A DNA stretch of 40,639 bases from Dehalococcoidales bacterium (GTDB lineage: Bacteria; Chloroflexota; Dehalococcoidia; Dehalococcoidales; RBG-16-60-22): contig JAQTQH010000007.1 of assembly GCA_028712355.1 (NCBI GenBank), positions 1-40,639 on the forward strand, written 5' to 3'. A model generated the notes under the pieces. The model had not been told where the DNA came from. It saw only the letters and a list, made by a program, of their open reading frames with translations, and ran no database searches. Below, piece by piece: positions 15,694 through 23,017 of this stretch. The translations under genes and the position numbers were made by a program. How positions within the stretch are numbered: the first letter of the stretch is position 1; each line of letters starts with the position of its first letter.

Positions 15694-16176
15694 ATGCCAA
15701 AGAGATTGTACCGCAGCCAGAGCGACCGTATCATCTGGGGGGTTTGCGGGGGACTGGCGGACTATTTCAACATCGACCCGGCTATCGTGAGACTGGTCTT
15801 TGCCCTTCTGGCGCTGGCAAACGGCGTCGGCATCATGATTTATATCATCATGGCGATTGTGGTACCGGTGGCAGGATCGAAGGTCACCACTCCGGAAGAA
15901 ACGGTAAAAGAAAACATCGTGGAAATCAAGGCAACCGCCGAGGAGTTCGGCAAGGAAATTCGCAACACCTTTCAAGGAGAGGAGAAGGCAGAAATGTCAG
16001 ATAATTCGCAGCAGCGCCGCAACATCCTGGGCATCATTCTTATCATTGTCGGTGCGATTGTCCTGATGAGCACCCTCAACCTGTTCCGCTGGTTCAACTG
16101 GGGCATCATCTGGCCGGTCCTTCTCATTATCGTAGGTCTAATCATAATCTTCATGACCGGCCGGAAGAGAAGCTAG
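15694..16176 (+). CDS. PspC-domain membrane protein with second membrane module
   Basis: 160 residues. The N-terminal PspC domain reads RLYRSQSDRIIWGVCGGLADYFNIDPAIVRL, followed by a membrane helix (VGIMIYIIMAIVVPV). After a charged linker, residues about 105-155 form two more hydrophobic segments with RWFNWGIIWPVLLIIVG, like the N-terminal membrane module of LiaF-type proteins. PspC proteins take part in envelope-stress responses. No PspA or LiaRS genes are seen here. It precedes the LiaF-like gene by 2 bp, so the two probably act together. Confidence 0.88.
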   Translation: MPKRLYRSQSDRIIWGVCGGLADYFNIDPAIVRLVFALLALANGVGIMIYIIMAIVVPVAGSKVTTPEETVKENIVEIKATAEEFGKEIRNTFQGEEKAEMSDNSQQRRNILGIILIIVGAIVLMSTLNLFRWFNWGIIWPVLLIIVGLIIIFMTGRKRS

Positions 16177-16178
16177 CC

Positions 16179-17081
16179 ATGCCGCAACAAAAATCGGCGC
16201 CATCACACACCATCCCTGTCTGGGGCGTGTTCCTGCTCTTTTTAGGCATCGTCCTTTTGCTGCAGAACCTCAAAATCCTGTCCTGGGGACTGTGGAGCGT
16301 GCTGTGGCGTTTCTGGCCCATCGTAATCATCACCGTGGGACTGGGTATCCTGCTGCGGCACCGCAATCCCTGGCTGGTCAGCGGTATTATCCTGCTCATC
16401 TTTCTCGCCTGCCTCGGTATCGCACAGTGGCAATATTCCACATCACCGGCATCTCAGGCGGGAATACAGAACTATTCAGCACCCCTGAATAATCTGACCG
16501 ATGCCCGGGTCAAGATTAACTTCAGCGCGGGAAAACTGACCATGAGCAGCCTGCCCTCCGGTTCGCTCAATCTTGTCGAAGTCGAGTCGGAATCCGCCAC
16601 CGGAAGCGGCATCCGTGCCGATTTTCAACGACAGGGAAGCGAAGGCACCCTGCATCTGGAAACGGCACCGGTCAACCGCCAGTTCTGGGATGAAACGAAA
16701 TGGTACCTCAACCTTTCCCGCCGGGTGCCCTTTAATCTGGAGGTCAATTCCAACGTCGGGGAATTGAACTTGGACCTCCGCCAGCTTATACTGAGCGAAC
16801 TAAGCATGGACCTGAATGCCGGAAGCTGCATCTTAGCCCTGCCCGCTCCAACCGAAAAAACCAACGCATATATCAAAGCCAATATCGGCAACCTGGAAGT
16901 GACCATCCCCCAAGGCGCAGCGACACGCATCAAAACAACTGGTAATCTAAGTAACCTGGTGGTAGATACCACGCGTTTTCCGAAGAAAGGCGATTACTAT
17001 GTTTCAGACGGATTTTCGACTTCCGCCCAGCGGCTGGAGATAGAACTAAATTGCAATATCGGCAGAGTTGAGGTAAAGTAG
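16179..17081 (+). CDS. LiaF-like envelope protein (membrane module plus beta-helical toast-rack domain)
   Basis: 300 residues. The N-terminal third holds three to four hydrophobic segments (GVFLLFLGIVLLLQN, RFWPIVIITVGLGILL, GIILLIFLACLGIAQW). The remaining two thirds form a repetitive beta-rich domain with recurring N-x-G-x-L patterns (NSNVGELNLDLRQ, NAGSCILALP, ANIGNLEVTIP, NCNIGRVEVK), as in LiaF and DUF2154 toast-rack proteins. These proteins sense or repress envelope-stress signalling in Firmicutes; here the role is inferred. It is directly behind the PspC gene. Confidence 0.82.
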   Translation: MPQQKSAPSHTIPVWGVFLLFLGIVLLLQNLKILSWGLWSVLWRFWPIVIITVGLGILLRHRNPWLVSGIILLIFLACLGIAQWQYSTSPASQAGIQNYSAPLNNLTDARVKINFSAGKLTMSSLPSGSLNLVEVESESATGSGIRADFQRQGSEGTLHLETAPVNRQFWDETKWYLNLSRRVPFNLEVNSNVGELNLDLRQLILSELSMDLNAGSCILALPAPTEKTNAYIKANIGNLEVTIPQGAATRIKTTGNLSNLVVDTTRFPKKGDYYVSDGFSTSAQRLEIELNCNIGRVEVK

Positions 17082-17128
17082 ATTCAGGCTGCTGTAATTC
17101 CCAATCATCAACAAGTTCTCCATGATAT

Positions 17129-17863
17129 ATGAAGACTATTATATTGATTATCGTCGGTGCCGCCGCCGCACTCGTGCTTGGTTTTGTCGGTTTTTTCCTG
17201 GCTAACCGGGTCTTACCCGCGGCGCAAACACCCGCAACCCAGATGCCGGTCGCAACGACAACCGTACCGTCTGCCACGTCAATACCTACGCCGACTTCCG
17301 CTTCGGTCACACCAGCTCCTGACCCCACTACCTCCACACCAGCGCCCACTACTCTCGACCAGAATATCGCCGGATTACAGCAGGCGATTGAGAGCGTACT
17401 GGCGACAGGCAAAAGCCGGGAATTCATCCTGAACATCAGCGAAAGCGAAGCCAATATTGAAGCAAGCAAAATGCTCGCCACAGCTACCATGCCGGCCGAT
17501 GTCCCGCTCGAAATCAAGGGTGTCGTAATTGACTTTAAACCCGGTAACACCATCCTGACCAGCATTGATACGATAGTCCGCAGCATCATTAGTCTGCCGG
17601 TAACTGTGAAGGTACAACTCCAGGTGAGCATCCAATCCGGGAAACCCGCTGCCAAAGCTACCGATATTAGCTTTACCGGCTCTGCGCTGATGCCGCAATC
17701 CGTTAAAGACCAGATAAGCACGCTTATCACCCAACAAGTAGATGCCCTTATCATGCAACTGACCGCTTCGCAGGTAGCCGGCGGTAAAGTTACACTGGAA
17801 TATCTTAAAATCGACATACAGGAAAACAGCGCGGCACTGACCGTGCTCGTAAAGCCAATATAA
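17129..17863 (+). CDS. Membrane-anchored extracytoplasmic protein of unknown function
   Basis: 244 residues. An N-terminal uncleaved-type anchor (IILIIVGAAAALVLGFVGFFL) is followed by a Pro/Thr/Ser linker (about residues 30-75), then a globular domain with VPLEIKGVVIDFKPGNTI and many beta-like segments to the C-terminus. No lipobox Cys is present. The domain has no family I can name. It lies between the LiaF-like gene and the dehydrogenase, so a role at the cell surface is likely but unspecified. Confidence 0.75.
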   Translation: MKTIILIIVGAAAALVLGFVGFFLANRVLPAAQTPATQMPVATTTVPSATSIPTPTSASVTPAPDPTTSTPAPTTLDQNIAGLQQAIESVLATGKSREFILNISESEANIEASKMLATATMPADVPLEIKGVVIDFKPGNTILTSIDTIVRSIISLPVTVKVQLQVSIQSGKPAAKATDISFTGSALMPQSVKDQISTLITQQVDALIMQLTASQVAGGKVTLEYLKIDIQENSAALTVLVKPI

Positions 17864-17882
17864 ACGAGGAGGATATTTATTC

Positions 17883-19049
17883 ATGAAAGCAGCTGTATTC
17901 TATGGAGCAAAAGATTTCCGGGTAGAAGACATCGCCATGCCCAAAATCCAGGCTACCGATGTCCTGATTAAAGTGAAGGCTTGCGGCATCTGCGGCTCCG
18001 ATCTGCACGCCTATAAACAGGGCATTTTCAGCCGCCCCGGCTTCGTCATGGGTCACGAGCTGTCCGGCGAAGTTATCGAGGTCGGCGCAAAGGTAAAAGG
18101 CATCAAGAAGGGCGACCGCGTTATACCGCTGGTGGTGGGGCTGAACGATGCTATTGAAGGCTGCGGCAAGTGTTACTGGTGCTTACGCGGTCAAAAGCAG
18201 TGGTGTCCTTCGGTAGCGCACAAGCCGTGCGGCAAATGCGAACCCTGCCAGAAGGGCGAGTTCTGGCTATGCACCGAGATGCAGCGCTTCATGCTCCAGG
18301 GCTACAGTCGTAACGGCGGCTTTGCCGAATATATGTATGTCCCCGATGCTATCCTCGACCAGAATATTTTTAAAATCCCGGATAACATCAGCTGGGAAGA
18401 AGCGGCACTCATTGAGCCGCTCTGGGGCGCCTACCGCTGGGTCGCTATGGCGGATCCGCAGCCTCAAGATGTGGTGGTGGTCACCGGCCTGGGCACCATA
18501 GGCACGCTGGTGATGGAAGTGCTCAAGAACTATGTCTCCAAAGTAATCGTATCCGAAGTTTCCGAAAAGCGTCTTGAACTTGCGCGGAGCCTCGGCGCCG
18601 ATGTTACCATTAACGCCCTGAAAGAAGACCCACTCAAGAAGGTGATTGAGATTACCGGTTCCGGGCGCAGCTTCAGCGGCAAGCACGGCGGTTGTGCCGA
18701 TAGCGTTATAGAGTGCACCGGCGTCGGGCGGGTGCTGCAGCAGGCTATCGAAATGACGCGCACCGGCGGTCATGTCGTCCTGGTCGGGTTGTTTGAAGAG
18801 CCGGTATCAATGGATATCAATCACATCATCCACAAACAGCTCAAGCTGGTCAGCTCCTTCGGATGGGGTAAGGAACCCATCTGCGAGGAGGTTAAAGGGG
18901 CCATCAAAATGCTCGCCCAGGGTAAGGTCAATGTCAAGGCGCTCATTTCTCACCAGTACCCGGTAGACAAGATAATGGAAGCTTTTGAAATCCAGACCAA
19001 GCCCGACCAATCGGTCAAGGTCATCATTAAGCCGGAAATGAAAGCCTGA
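17883..19049 (+). CDS. Zinc-dependent medium-chain alcohol dehydrogenase with doubled structural-zinc lobe
   Basis: A 388-residue MDR dehydrogenase. Catalytic zinc ligands are C37 in CGICGSDLH and H58-E59 in GHELSGEV. The nucleotide fold has GLGTIG near residue 200, consistent with NAD(H). Unusually, the structural-zinc motif C-x2-C-x2-C-x7-C occurs twice with identical spacing: C94, C97, C100, C108 and C116, C119, C122, C130, exactly 22 residues apart. The extra insert makes the protein longer than the usual 340-360. The substrate is unknown. A ribosome site (GAGGAGG) precedes ATG 17883 and a strong terminator follows. Confidence 0.92.
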   Translation: MKAAVFYGAKDFRVEDIAMPKIQATDVLIKVKACGICGSDLHAYKQGIFSRPGFVMGHELSGEVIEVGAKVKGIKKGDRVIPLVVGLNDAIEGCGKCYWCLRGQKQWCPSVAHKPCGKCEPCQKGEFWLCTEMQRFMLQGYSRNGGFAEYMYVPDAILDQNIFKIPDNISWEEAALIEPLWGAYRWVAMADPQPQDVVVVTGLGTIGTLVMEVLKNYVSKVIVSEVSEKRLELARSLGADVTINALKEDPLKKVIEITGSGRSFSGKHGGCADSVIECTGVGRVLQQAIEMTRTGGHVVLVGLFEEPVSMDINHIIHKQLKLVSSFGWGKEPICEEVKGAIKMLAQGKVNVKALISHQYPVDKIMEAFEIQTKPDQSVKVIIKPEMKA

Positions 19050-19075
19050 CCGCTAACACTACAAAAGTAAATAAG

Positions 19076-19104
19076 AAGGGGCACCTTAAAAGTGCCCCTT
19101 TTGG
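19076..19104 (+). terminator. Intrinsic terminator after the alcohol dehydrogenase
   Basis: A 9-bp stem (AAGGGGCAC at 19076-19084 with GTGCCCCTT at 19092-19100), a 7-base loop, and a T-run completing CCTTTT. It ends only 8 bp before the next start codon, so that gene must be read through or have its own signal. Confidence 0.75.
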
Positions 19105-19111
19105 GTTTCTG

Positions 19112-19384
19112 ATGAACCAAATGCCTGCCAAATATATTATTCGCTTGTGCAGCACGCCAGCCTGCCATAAGACCTATCGCGGCGAGGACTTCATCCGGAT
19201 TGTCGCGGAAGAGCTTGGCATAAAGCCCAGAGAAACTTCAGCCGACGGCAGATTCCGCCTGGAAATCGCCGACTGCATGGGCATGTGCTTTCATGCGCCG
19301 TCCATGATGGTCAACGAAGAACGCTACCAGGACCTTACTGCCGATAAAGCAAGGCAAGTCCTGAGGCAACTCAAGTCCGCCTAG
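19112..19384 (+). CDS. NuoE-like thioredoxin-fold [2Fe-2S] protein
   Basis: 90 residues forming only the C-terminal thioredoxin-like domain of NuoE/HydC-type subunits. The four cluster ligands fit C-x4-C (C13, C18) and C-x3-C (C55, C59, in DCMGMCFHAPSMMVN). Stand-alone versions shuttle electrons or act as small subunits of NAD-linked enzymes. No NuoF or hydrogenase gene is adjacent. It may serve the dehydrogenase upstream or the redox cluster further downstream, but the sequence does not show which. The start ATG 19112 lies just behind a terminator, and no ribosome site is obvious. Confidence 0.82.
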   Translation: MNQMPAKYIIRLCSTPACHKTYRGEDFIRIVAEELGIKPRETSADGRFRLEIADCMGMCFHAPSMMVNEERYQDLTADKARQVLRQLKSA

Positions 19385-19390
19385 CCGCCG

Positions 19391-19828
19391 CTATTTCTTG
19401 GGCTTCTGAATGAGCTCAAAGATAGCCCCGCCGGCGCCGCCGGCATCCAGGTAAGAAAACTTGCCCGGGTCGTAAACGAACTGCGTGACGCCACGCTTCA
19501 CCAGGTTTTCCGTATCCTTATCGACATCATCGACAAGGAAGCCGACGTGGTGAATGCCCTCGCCCCACGTATCCAGAAAGCGCGACTGGAAGATTCTGCC
19601 CTCGGTGCACTGCACCAGTTCGATTTCAACGTTATCCAGATAGGCAAACGCCATGCGGATTTTCCATGGGCGTCCCTTGGCATCAAGACCGCCATTCTCC
19701 TTATAGGTCCAGGGTCCCATATCATAATACTTGTTCCAGGCTTCCACCGTTTTATCAATATCTTTTACGGTGTAGCTTATCTGTCTCAGTGACTTTAACT
19801 TGAGCCTGCCATTACCTTTTTCTGCCAT
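19391..19828 (-). CDS. VOC (glyoxalase/dioxygenase fold) family protein
   Basis: A 145-residue vicinal-oxygen-chelate protein. Two beta-alpha-beta-beta-beta halves are visible: RQISYTVKDIDKTVEAWNKYYDMGPW and GIHHVGFLVDDVDKDTENLVKRG. The metal-ligand pattern His-x-x-Phe and Glu in the last strand (GGAIFELIQ) resembles methylmalonyl-CoA epimerase, but the first-half His is Tyr or Ser here. The function is therefore open. A strong ribosome site (GGAGGAGG) precedes ATG 19828. A clearer epimerase is encoded at 32793-33194. Confidence 0.82.
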   Translation of the reverse strand: MAEKGNGRLKLKSLRQISYTVKDIDKTVEAWNKYYDMGPWTYKENGGLDAKGRPWKIRMAFAYLDNVEIELVQCTEGRIFQSRFLDTWGEGIHHVGFLVDDVDKDTENLVKRGVTQFVYDPGKFSYLDAGGAGGAIFELIQKPKK

Positions 19829-19988
19829 GCGATTCCTCCTCCGTTTCTAATCGTATATAATCAGGTATTATTATATCCTCTTTCAATAAGCCAATTCAAA
19901 AAACCGATTATCAAGTATCAAGTTATTTTCCCCTTTAATGATAGCCGCTTCGTAGTCGTCCTGTAAAGATAGCTTCGTACCTCGTAAT

Positions 19989-20618
19989 TCAGCTTTTCAT
20001 TTTGGCGGCCTCGACGATTACAAAAGCAGCCGTCTCGTTGCTAAGTCGGCTGGTATTGATAACCAGATCATAATGTACCGGTTCTTCCAGTTTTTGATTA
20101 AAGTATTTCTTCACAAATTCACGGTGGCTATTATCCGAATCTGCTATTTCTTTTTTTGCCTCTTTTTTCGGTAAATCATATTTGTGCATTACATAATTAA
20201 TCCGCAATTCGAGAGGCGCCACTACCAAAACATGAAAAGCCCGAGGATAGTTTTTCAGGATAAATTGACTGCCTCGTCCGCAAATGACGATCGATTCGTT
20301 CAAGGCCAAATCCAGAATAACGGATTTCAGCGCTTCCACGTAACGGTCATCATCCAGAGGCACCTTTTTAACCGGCAGATAGCTGCCTTGCCAGCCATCA
20401 CCAAAAGTATAACTGCGCTCCAAAGAAGTCTTGATGCGTTTCAGCAGATTACGCGGAGTTTCTTTTTCAATCACACGTTCCTCGCTATCTTTAGTTAAAG
20501 CAGCCACTTCCGCGATAATTTCCCGGTCAACATAATCTGTATCAAGTTTATCCGCAATAAGCTTCCCGATTTCCGGTGCTCCACTACCCAGTTGACCTCT
20601 AATTGTTATTACTGGCAT
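19989..20618 (-). CDS. Cytidylate kinase-like P-loop protein
   Basis: 209 residues starting at ATG 20618 (GAGGTG upstream). It matches the cytidylate-kinase-like family: MPVITIRGQLGSGAPEIGKLIADKL with a modified Walker A (GQLGSGAPE lacks the usual Lys-Ser/Thr end), DYVDREII, VICGRGSQFIL, and the C-terminal YDLVINTSRLS. Loss of the P-loop Lys makes true kinase activity doubtful. It lies at the end of a minus-strand run with a PII-like gene and two DUF1538 genes, 106 bp from the PII-like stop, and may be part of that unit. Confidence 0.85.
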   Translation of the reverse strand: MPVITIRGQLGSGAPEIGKLIADKLDTDYVDREIIAEVAALTKDSEERVIEKETPRNLLKRIKTSLERSYTFGDGWQGSYLPVKKVPLDDDRYVEALKSVILDLALNESIVICGRGSQFILKNYPRAFHVLVVAPLELRINYVMHKYDLPKKEAKKEIADSDNSHREFVKKYFNQKLEEPVHYDLVINTSRLSNETAAFVIVEAAKMKS

Positions 20619-20724
20619 TTCGCACCTCACTTCAATGTTTTCTGGATTATTATCTGCATTTCTTAATCTAATCCCGGAGTAGTCCGTAGTCAAACAATAA
20701 CCAGTGACTTAATATGAAACACTG

Positions 20725-21048
20725 CTACAGCATTGCCGATTTGTTCTCCCCCAATCCGGCAGTATCGTTAACAGGAACAACAAAGGATATTCCGGCACCC
20801 GGTTTCTCAAGCTCTGCAGCTAAAACAATTTCTTTAAGTATCTCTGCGCTTCTGTCCGATTCACAGATAGTCAACAGTACTTCCTTTTGAGGTTCAATGA
20901 GAATCCCCATTATTTTCTGCTGCTCGTGTACGCTCGTGCCTCTCCCCATCAGTATTGTTCCCCCGGATGCCCCGGCTTTCATCGAAGCTTCCAGTATTAT
21001 GTCTCCCCACCCTTTGTTCACTATCGTAACAATAAGAACACATGCCAT
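20725..21048 (-). CDS. PII-like signalling protein partnered with DUF1538 genes
   Basis: 107 residues starting at ATG 21048, which shares its A with the TGA of the upstream gene (TGATG), a sign of translational coupling. The GGTILMGRGT segment and the C-terminal FVVPVNDTAGLG match PII-like proteins that accompany membrane transporters. The uridylylation-site Tyr of GlnB is not seen. By analogy with GlnK-AmtB and other transporter-linked PII proteins, it probably gates the DUF1538 membrane proteins in response to a nucleotide. That role is inferred from context. Confidence 0.82.
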   Translation of the reverse strand: MACVLIVTIVNKGWGDIILEASMKAGASGGTILMGRGTSVHEQQKIMGILIEPQKEVLLTICESDRSAEILKEIVLAAELEKPGAGISFVVPVNDTAGLGENKSAML

Positions 21049-21785
21049 CAATTTTCCCTCCTATAGTGAGTCCTAACTCGTACAAAAATGCCCAGCGCCA
21101 TGACCGACATGATGGGCGCGAGTGCTATTAAAGCGGCTAGACCAAAGCCGTATATTAGCGGATTTTGCGCATCATTAACCGAAGATAAGCCAATACCGAG
21201 ACTCAGTAAAAAGGTATTTGCTATTGGTCCGGTGGCGCATCCTCCCGCATCAAAGGCAATACCGATAAAATCTTTCTCGGTAAGCCACAGCATTACGATA
21301 GCAATCGCATAACCGGGAACTACTATGTACAATAGCGGAATAGTATAGATTACTCTCGCAATACCCAGGGCTACGATAAAAGCTACTCCGATGCAAATAG
21401 CGCAGAGAACCGTTATTTTGCGGATAGTGCCGGAAGAAGCTTTTTCTACCTGGCTGCACAGAACTCTGACCGCCGGTTCTCCCCAAGCTGTAAAAAACCC
21501 CAGTAAAAATCCCAGAGGTATCGCCATCCAAATGATACTGGAATTCCCCAGAGCTTGCCCGATGGCTTTCCCGAAAGGAAGAAACCCAGATTGTACGCCC
21601 TGCAAAAAAAGCAAAAGGCCAACGGATGATATTAAAATACCTTTGGACAGAGTAATAATATAACTTCTGAGCAACTTCAGATAAAAACCCTGGAGCACTG
21701 CGAAGATAGCCAGGAGAGGCAGCACGGCTTCTATTACGCCAAACGCCGTATATCCCAGATTATCAAAGATTGAAAATCCGTTCAT
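21048..21785 (-). CDS. DUF1538 membrane protein, second subunit
   Basis: 245 residues, polytopic, with about seven hydrophobic segments. The family core is present: PLGFLLGFFTAWGEPAVRVLC and FDAGGCATGPIANTFLLSLGIG. The same GxxTTxxEP / FDxGxxTxG pattern occurs in the neighbouring paralogue, so the two likely form a heteromer. From memory, a DUF1538 pair (UmpA/UmpB) in Halomonas was reported as a two-component Na+/H+ antiporter; that supports ion transport but is not shown here. ATG 21785 overlaps the stop of the first gene in ATGA. Confidence 0.88.
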   Translation of the reverse strand: MNGFSIFDNLGYTAFGVIEAVLPLLAIFAVLQGFYLKLLRSYIITLSKGILISSVGLLLFLQGVQSGFLPFGKAIGQALGNSSIIWMAIPLGFLLGFFTAWGEPAVRVLCSQVEKASSGTIRKITVLCAICIGVAFIVALGIARVIYTIPLLYIVVPGYAIAIVMLWLTEKDFIGIAFDAGGCATGPIANTFLLSLGIGLSSVNDAQNPLIYGFGLAALIALAPIMSVMALGIFVRVRTHYRREN

Positions 21786-22477
21786 CTTGTCAATATTCCC
21801 ATAATCAATACAGCGATAATCGGGCCTATGGAGCCCATGCCGAGTATCCCGAACCCATCAGATATAGCGGACCGGCCTGCTATCACAGAACTAAGCCCAA
21901 TGCCCAGAGCCAGTACTACCGGCGTCGTCAGCGCACCGGTGGTGACGCTACCGCTGTCAAAAGCCAGCGAAATATACCCCGGTGGGGTGAAGAATGAAAG
22001 GATAATAATGATAATATAACTGGCTGCCAGGATGTAAGCAATGTGAAATCCAAAGACAATACGCAACATTGCCATTGCAGCATAAATACCTAAACCTATA
22101 CCTATAATATAAACCAGGCTATCCCCGTTTATCATACCCTGTGATATCGTATCAGCCTGATGTGACAACACAATGACATCCGGTTCGGCAATGGTTGTCG
22201 CAAAACCAATCACAAAAGCAACCCCCATTATCACCCACAGGTTCCTGCGCTGCACCAATCCGGCTCCAACGTCTTTACCAGCCGGGAGAATCCCCACCTC
22301 AATACCAATTAAAAATAAAATCATGCCGGCAATCATCATGACAACACTGCCACAAAATTGGATAAAATTACTGGATGGTGCCTTGACGATAGCAAATTGC
22401 AGAAGGATGATGACCACAACCAGCGGAGCAATTGCTCTAATGACCTCAATCGTTGTATCTTTGAGCAACTTTCGCAC
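21782..22477 (-). CDS. DUF1538 membrane protein, first subunit
   Basis: 231 residues starting at GTG 22477, chosen because GGGAG lies six bases upstream; a longer TTG frame from 22519 has no ribosome site. It has about seven hydrophobic segments and the family motifs AFVIGFATTIAEPDVIVLSHQ and FDSGSVTTGALTTPVVLALGIG. A TATAAT box (22553-22548 on the minus strand) provides a likely -10. It heads the unit DUF1538 / DUF1538 / PII-like, with stop-start overlaps throughout, implying fixed stoichiometry. Confidence 0.87.
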   Translation of the reverse strand: MRKLLKDTTIEVIRAIAPLVVVIILLQFAIVKAPSSNFIQFCGSVVMMIAGMILFLIGIEVGILPAGKDVGAGLVQRRNLWVIMGVAFVIGFATTIAEPDVIVLSHQADTISQGMINGDSLVYIIGIGLGIYAAMAMLRIVFGFHIAYILAASYIIIIILSFFTPPGYISLAFDSGSVTTGALTTPVVLALGIGLSSVIAGRSAISDGFGILGMGSIGPIIAVLIMGILTR

Positions 22478-22579
22478 GATTAACTCCCGGATTAAAATCA
22501 GTGACGTGGTATGCGGCAATTTAATTAAGGCTTAACGGATGCGCCGGATTATAGCCTTAATGTCGCTCGATAGAATAAC

Positions 22580-22652
22580 TGGGCGATAGTGGTCTTGAAC
22601 CACTGACCTCCTGCGTGTGAAGCAGGCGCTCTAACCGCTGAGCTAATCGCCC
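22580..22652 (-). tRNA. tRNA-Val (anticodon CAC), CCA not encoded
   Basis: Minus-strand cloverleaf of 73 bases: acceptor GGGCGAT/ATCGCCC, D-arm TAGCTCAGCGGTTAGAGC, anticodon loop TTCACAC with anticodon CAC, and T-arm with GTTCAAG. Discriminator A is at 22580. The next bases are AGT, so CCA must be added after transcription. Confidence 0.96.
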
Positions 22653-22663
22653 TCGTTGAGTTT

Positions 22664-22692
22664 ATTTTAGCCGCAAACGCTACGTTTGTAAA
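22664..22692 (-). promoter_or_regulatory. Promoter of tRNA-Val(CAC)
   Basis: On the minus strand TTTACA (22692-22687), a 17-bp spacer and TAAAAT (22669-22664); the start at about 22657 lies just before the tRNA 5' end. Its -35 box overlaps the -35 box of the divergent promoter at 22686-22714. Confidence 0.65.
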
Positions 22693-22714
22693 GATTAGCT
22701 GACCCTGCTAGAAT
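22686..22714 (+). promoter_or_regulatory. Likely promoter of the 2-oxoacid oxidoreductase / Hdr operon
   Basis: TTGTAA (22686-22691), a 17-bp spacer and TAGAAT (22709-22714). The start at about 22721 leaves a leader of about 24 bases before ATG 22745. Confidence 0.55.
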
Positions 22715-22744
22715 TATTTATTATACAGGAAGCTAATATCTTCG

Positions 22745-23017
22745 ATGAAGTATTGGAGAAAACCCCTCGACCAGGACCATCTAAAAACACAGCACTATCA
22801 GGTAGACCTGATTACTGATAGATGCAAAGGCTGCGGGCTGTGCATCGAGTTCTGCCCTCGCCACGTCCTGGCGGAGTCCGCCGAATTCAACCGCAAAGGC
22901 TACCATCCCATATATGCTGTTAATGATGATTGCCTGAACTGTGGACTGTGCGAGCTAATGTGCCCCGAATTCGCCATCCGCATTGTTCAACGGGAAGGAG
23001 CACCTGCCCGTGAGTAG
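22745..23017 (+). CDS. korD: 2-oxoacid:ferredoxin oxidoreductase, delta (ferredoxin) subunit
   Basis: 90 residues with two [4Fe-4S] motifs: CKGCGLCIEFCP (from residue 27) and CLNCGLCELMCP (from about 60). The pattern and position directly before the alpha subunit identify it as the ferredoxin-like delta subunit of a four-subunit 2-oxoacid oxidoreductase, passing electrons from the TPP site to ferredoxin. It is the first gene of the cluster. Its last eight bases overlap the alpha-subunit start. Confidence 0.92.
   Translation: MKYWRKPLDQDHLKTQHYQVDLITDRCKGCGLCIEFCPRHVLAESAEFNRKGYHPIYAVNDDCLNCGLCELMCPEFAIRIVQREGAPARE

Noticed and set aside
16930-17817. 295-codon open frame on the minus strand
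   Set aside because: Covers the Pro/Thr-rich membrane-anchored protein in reverse; low-complexity product.
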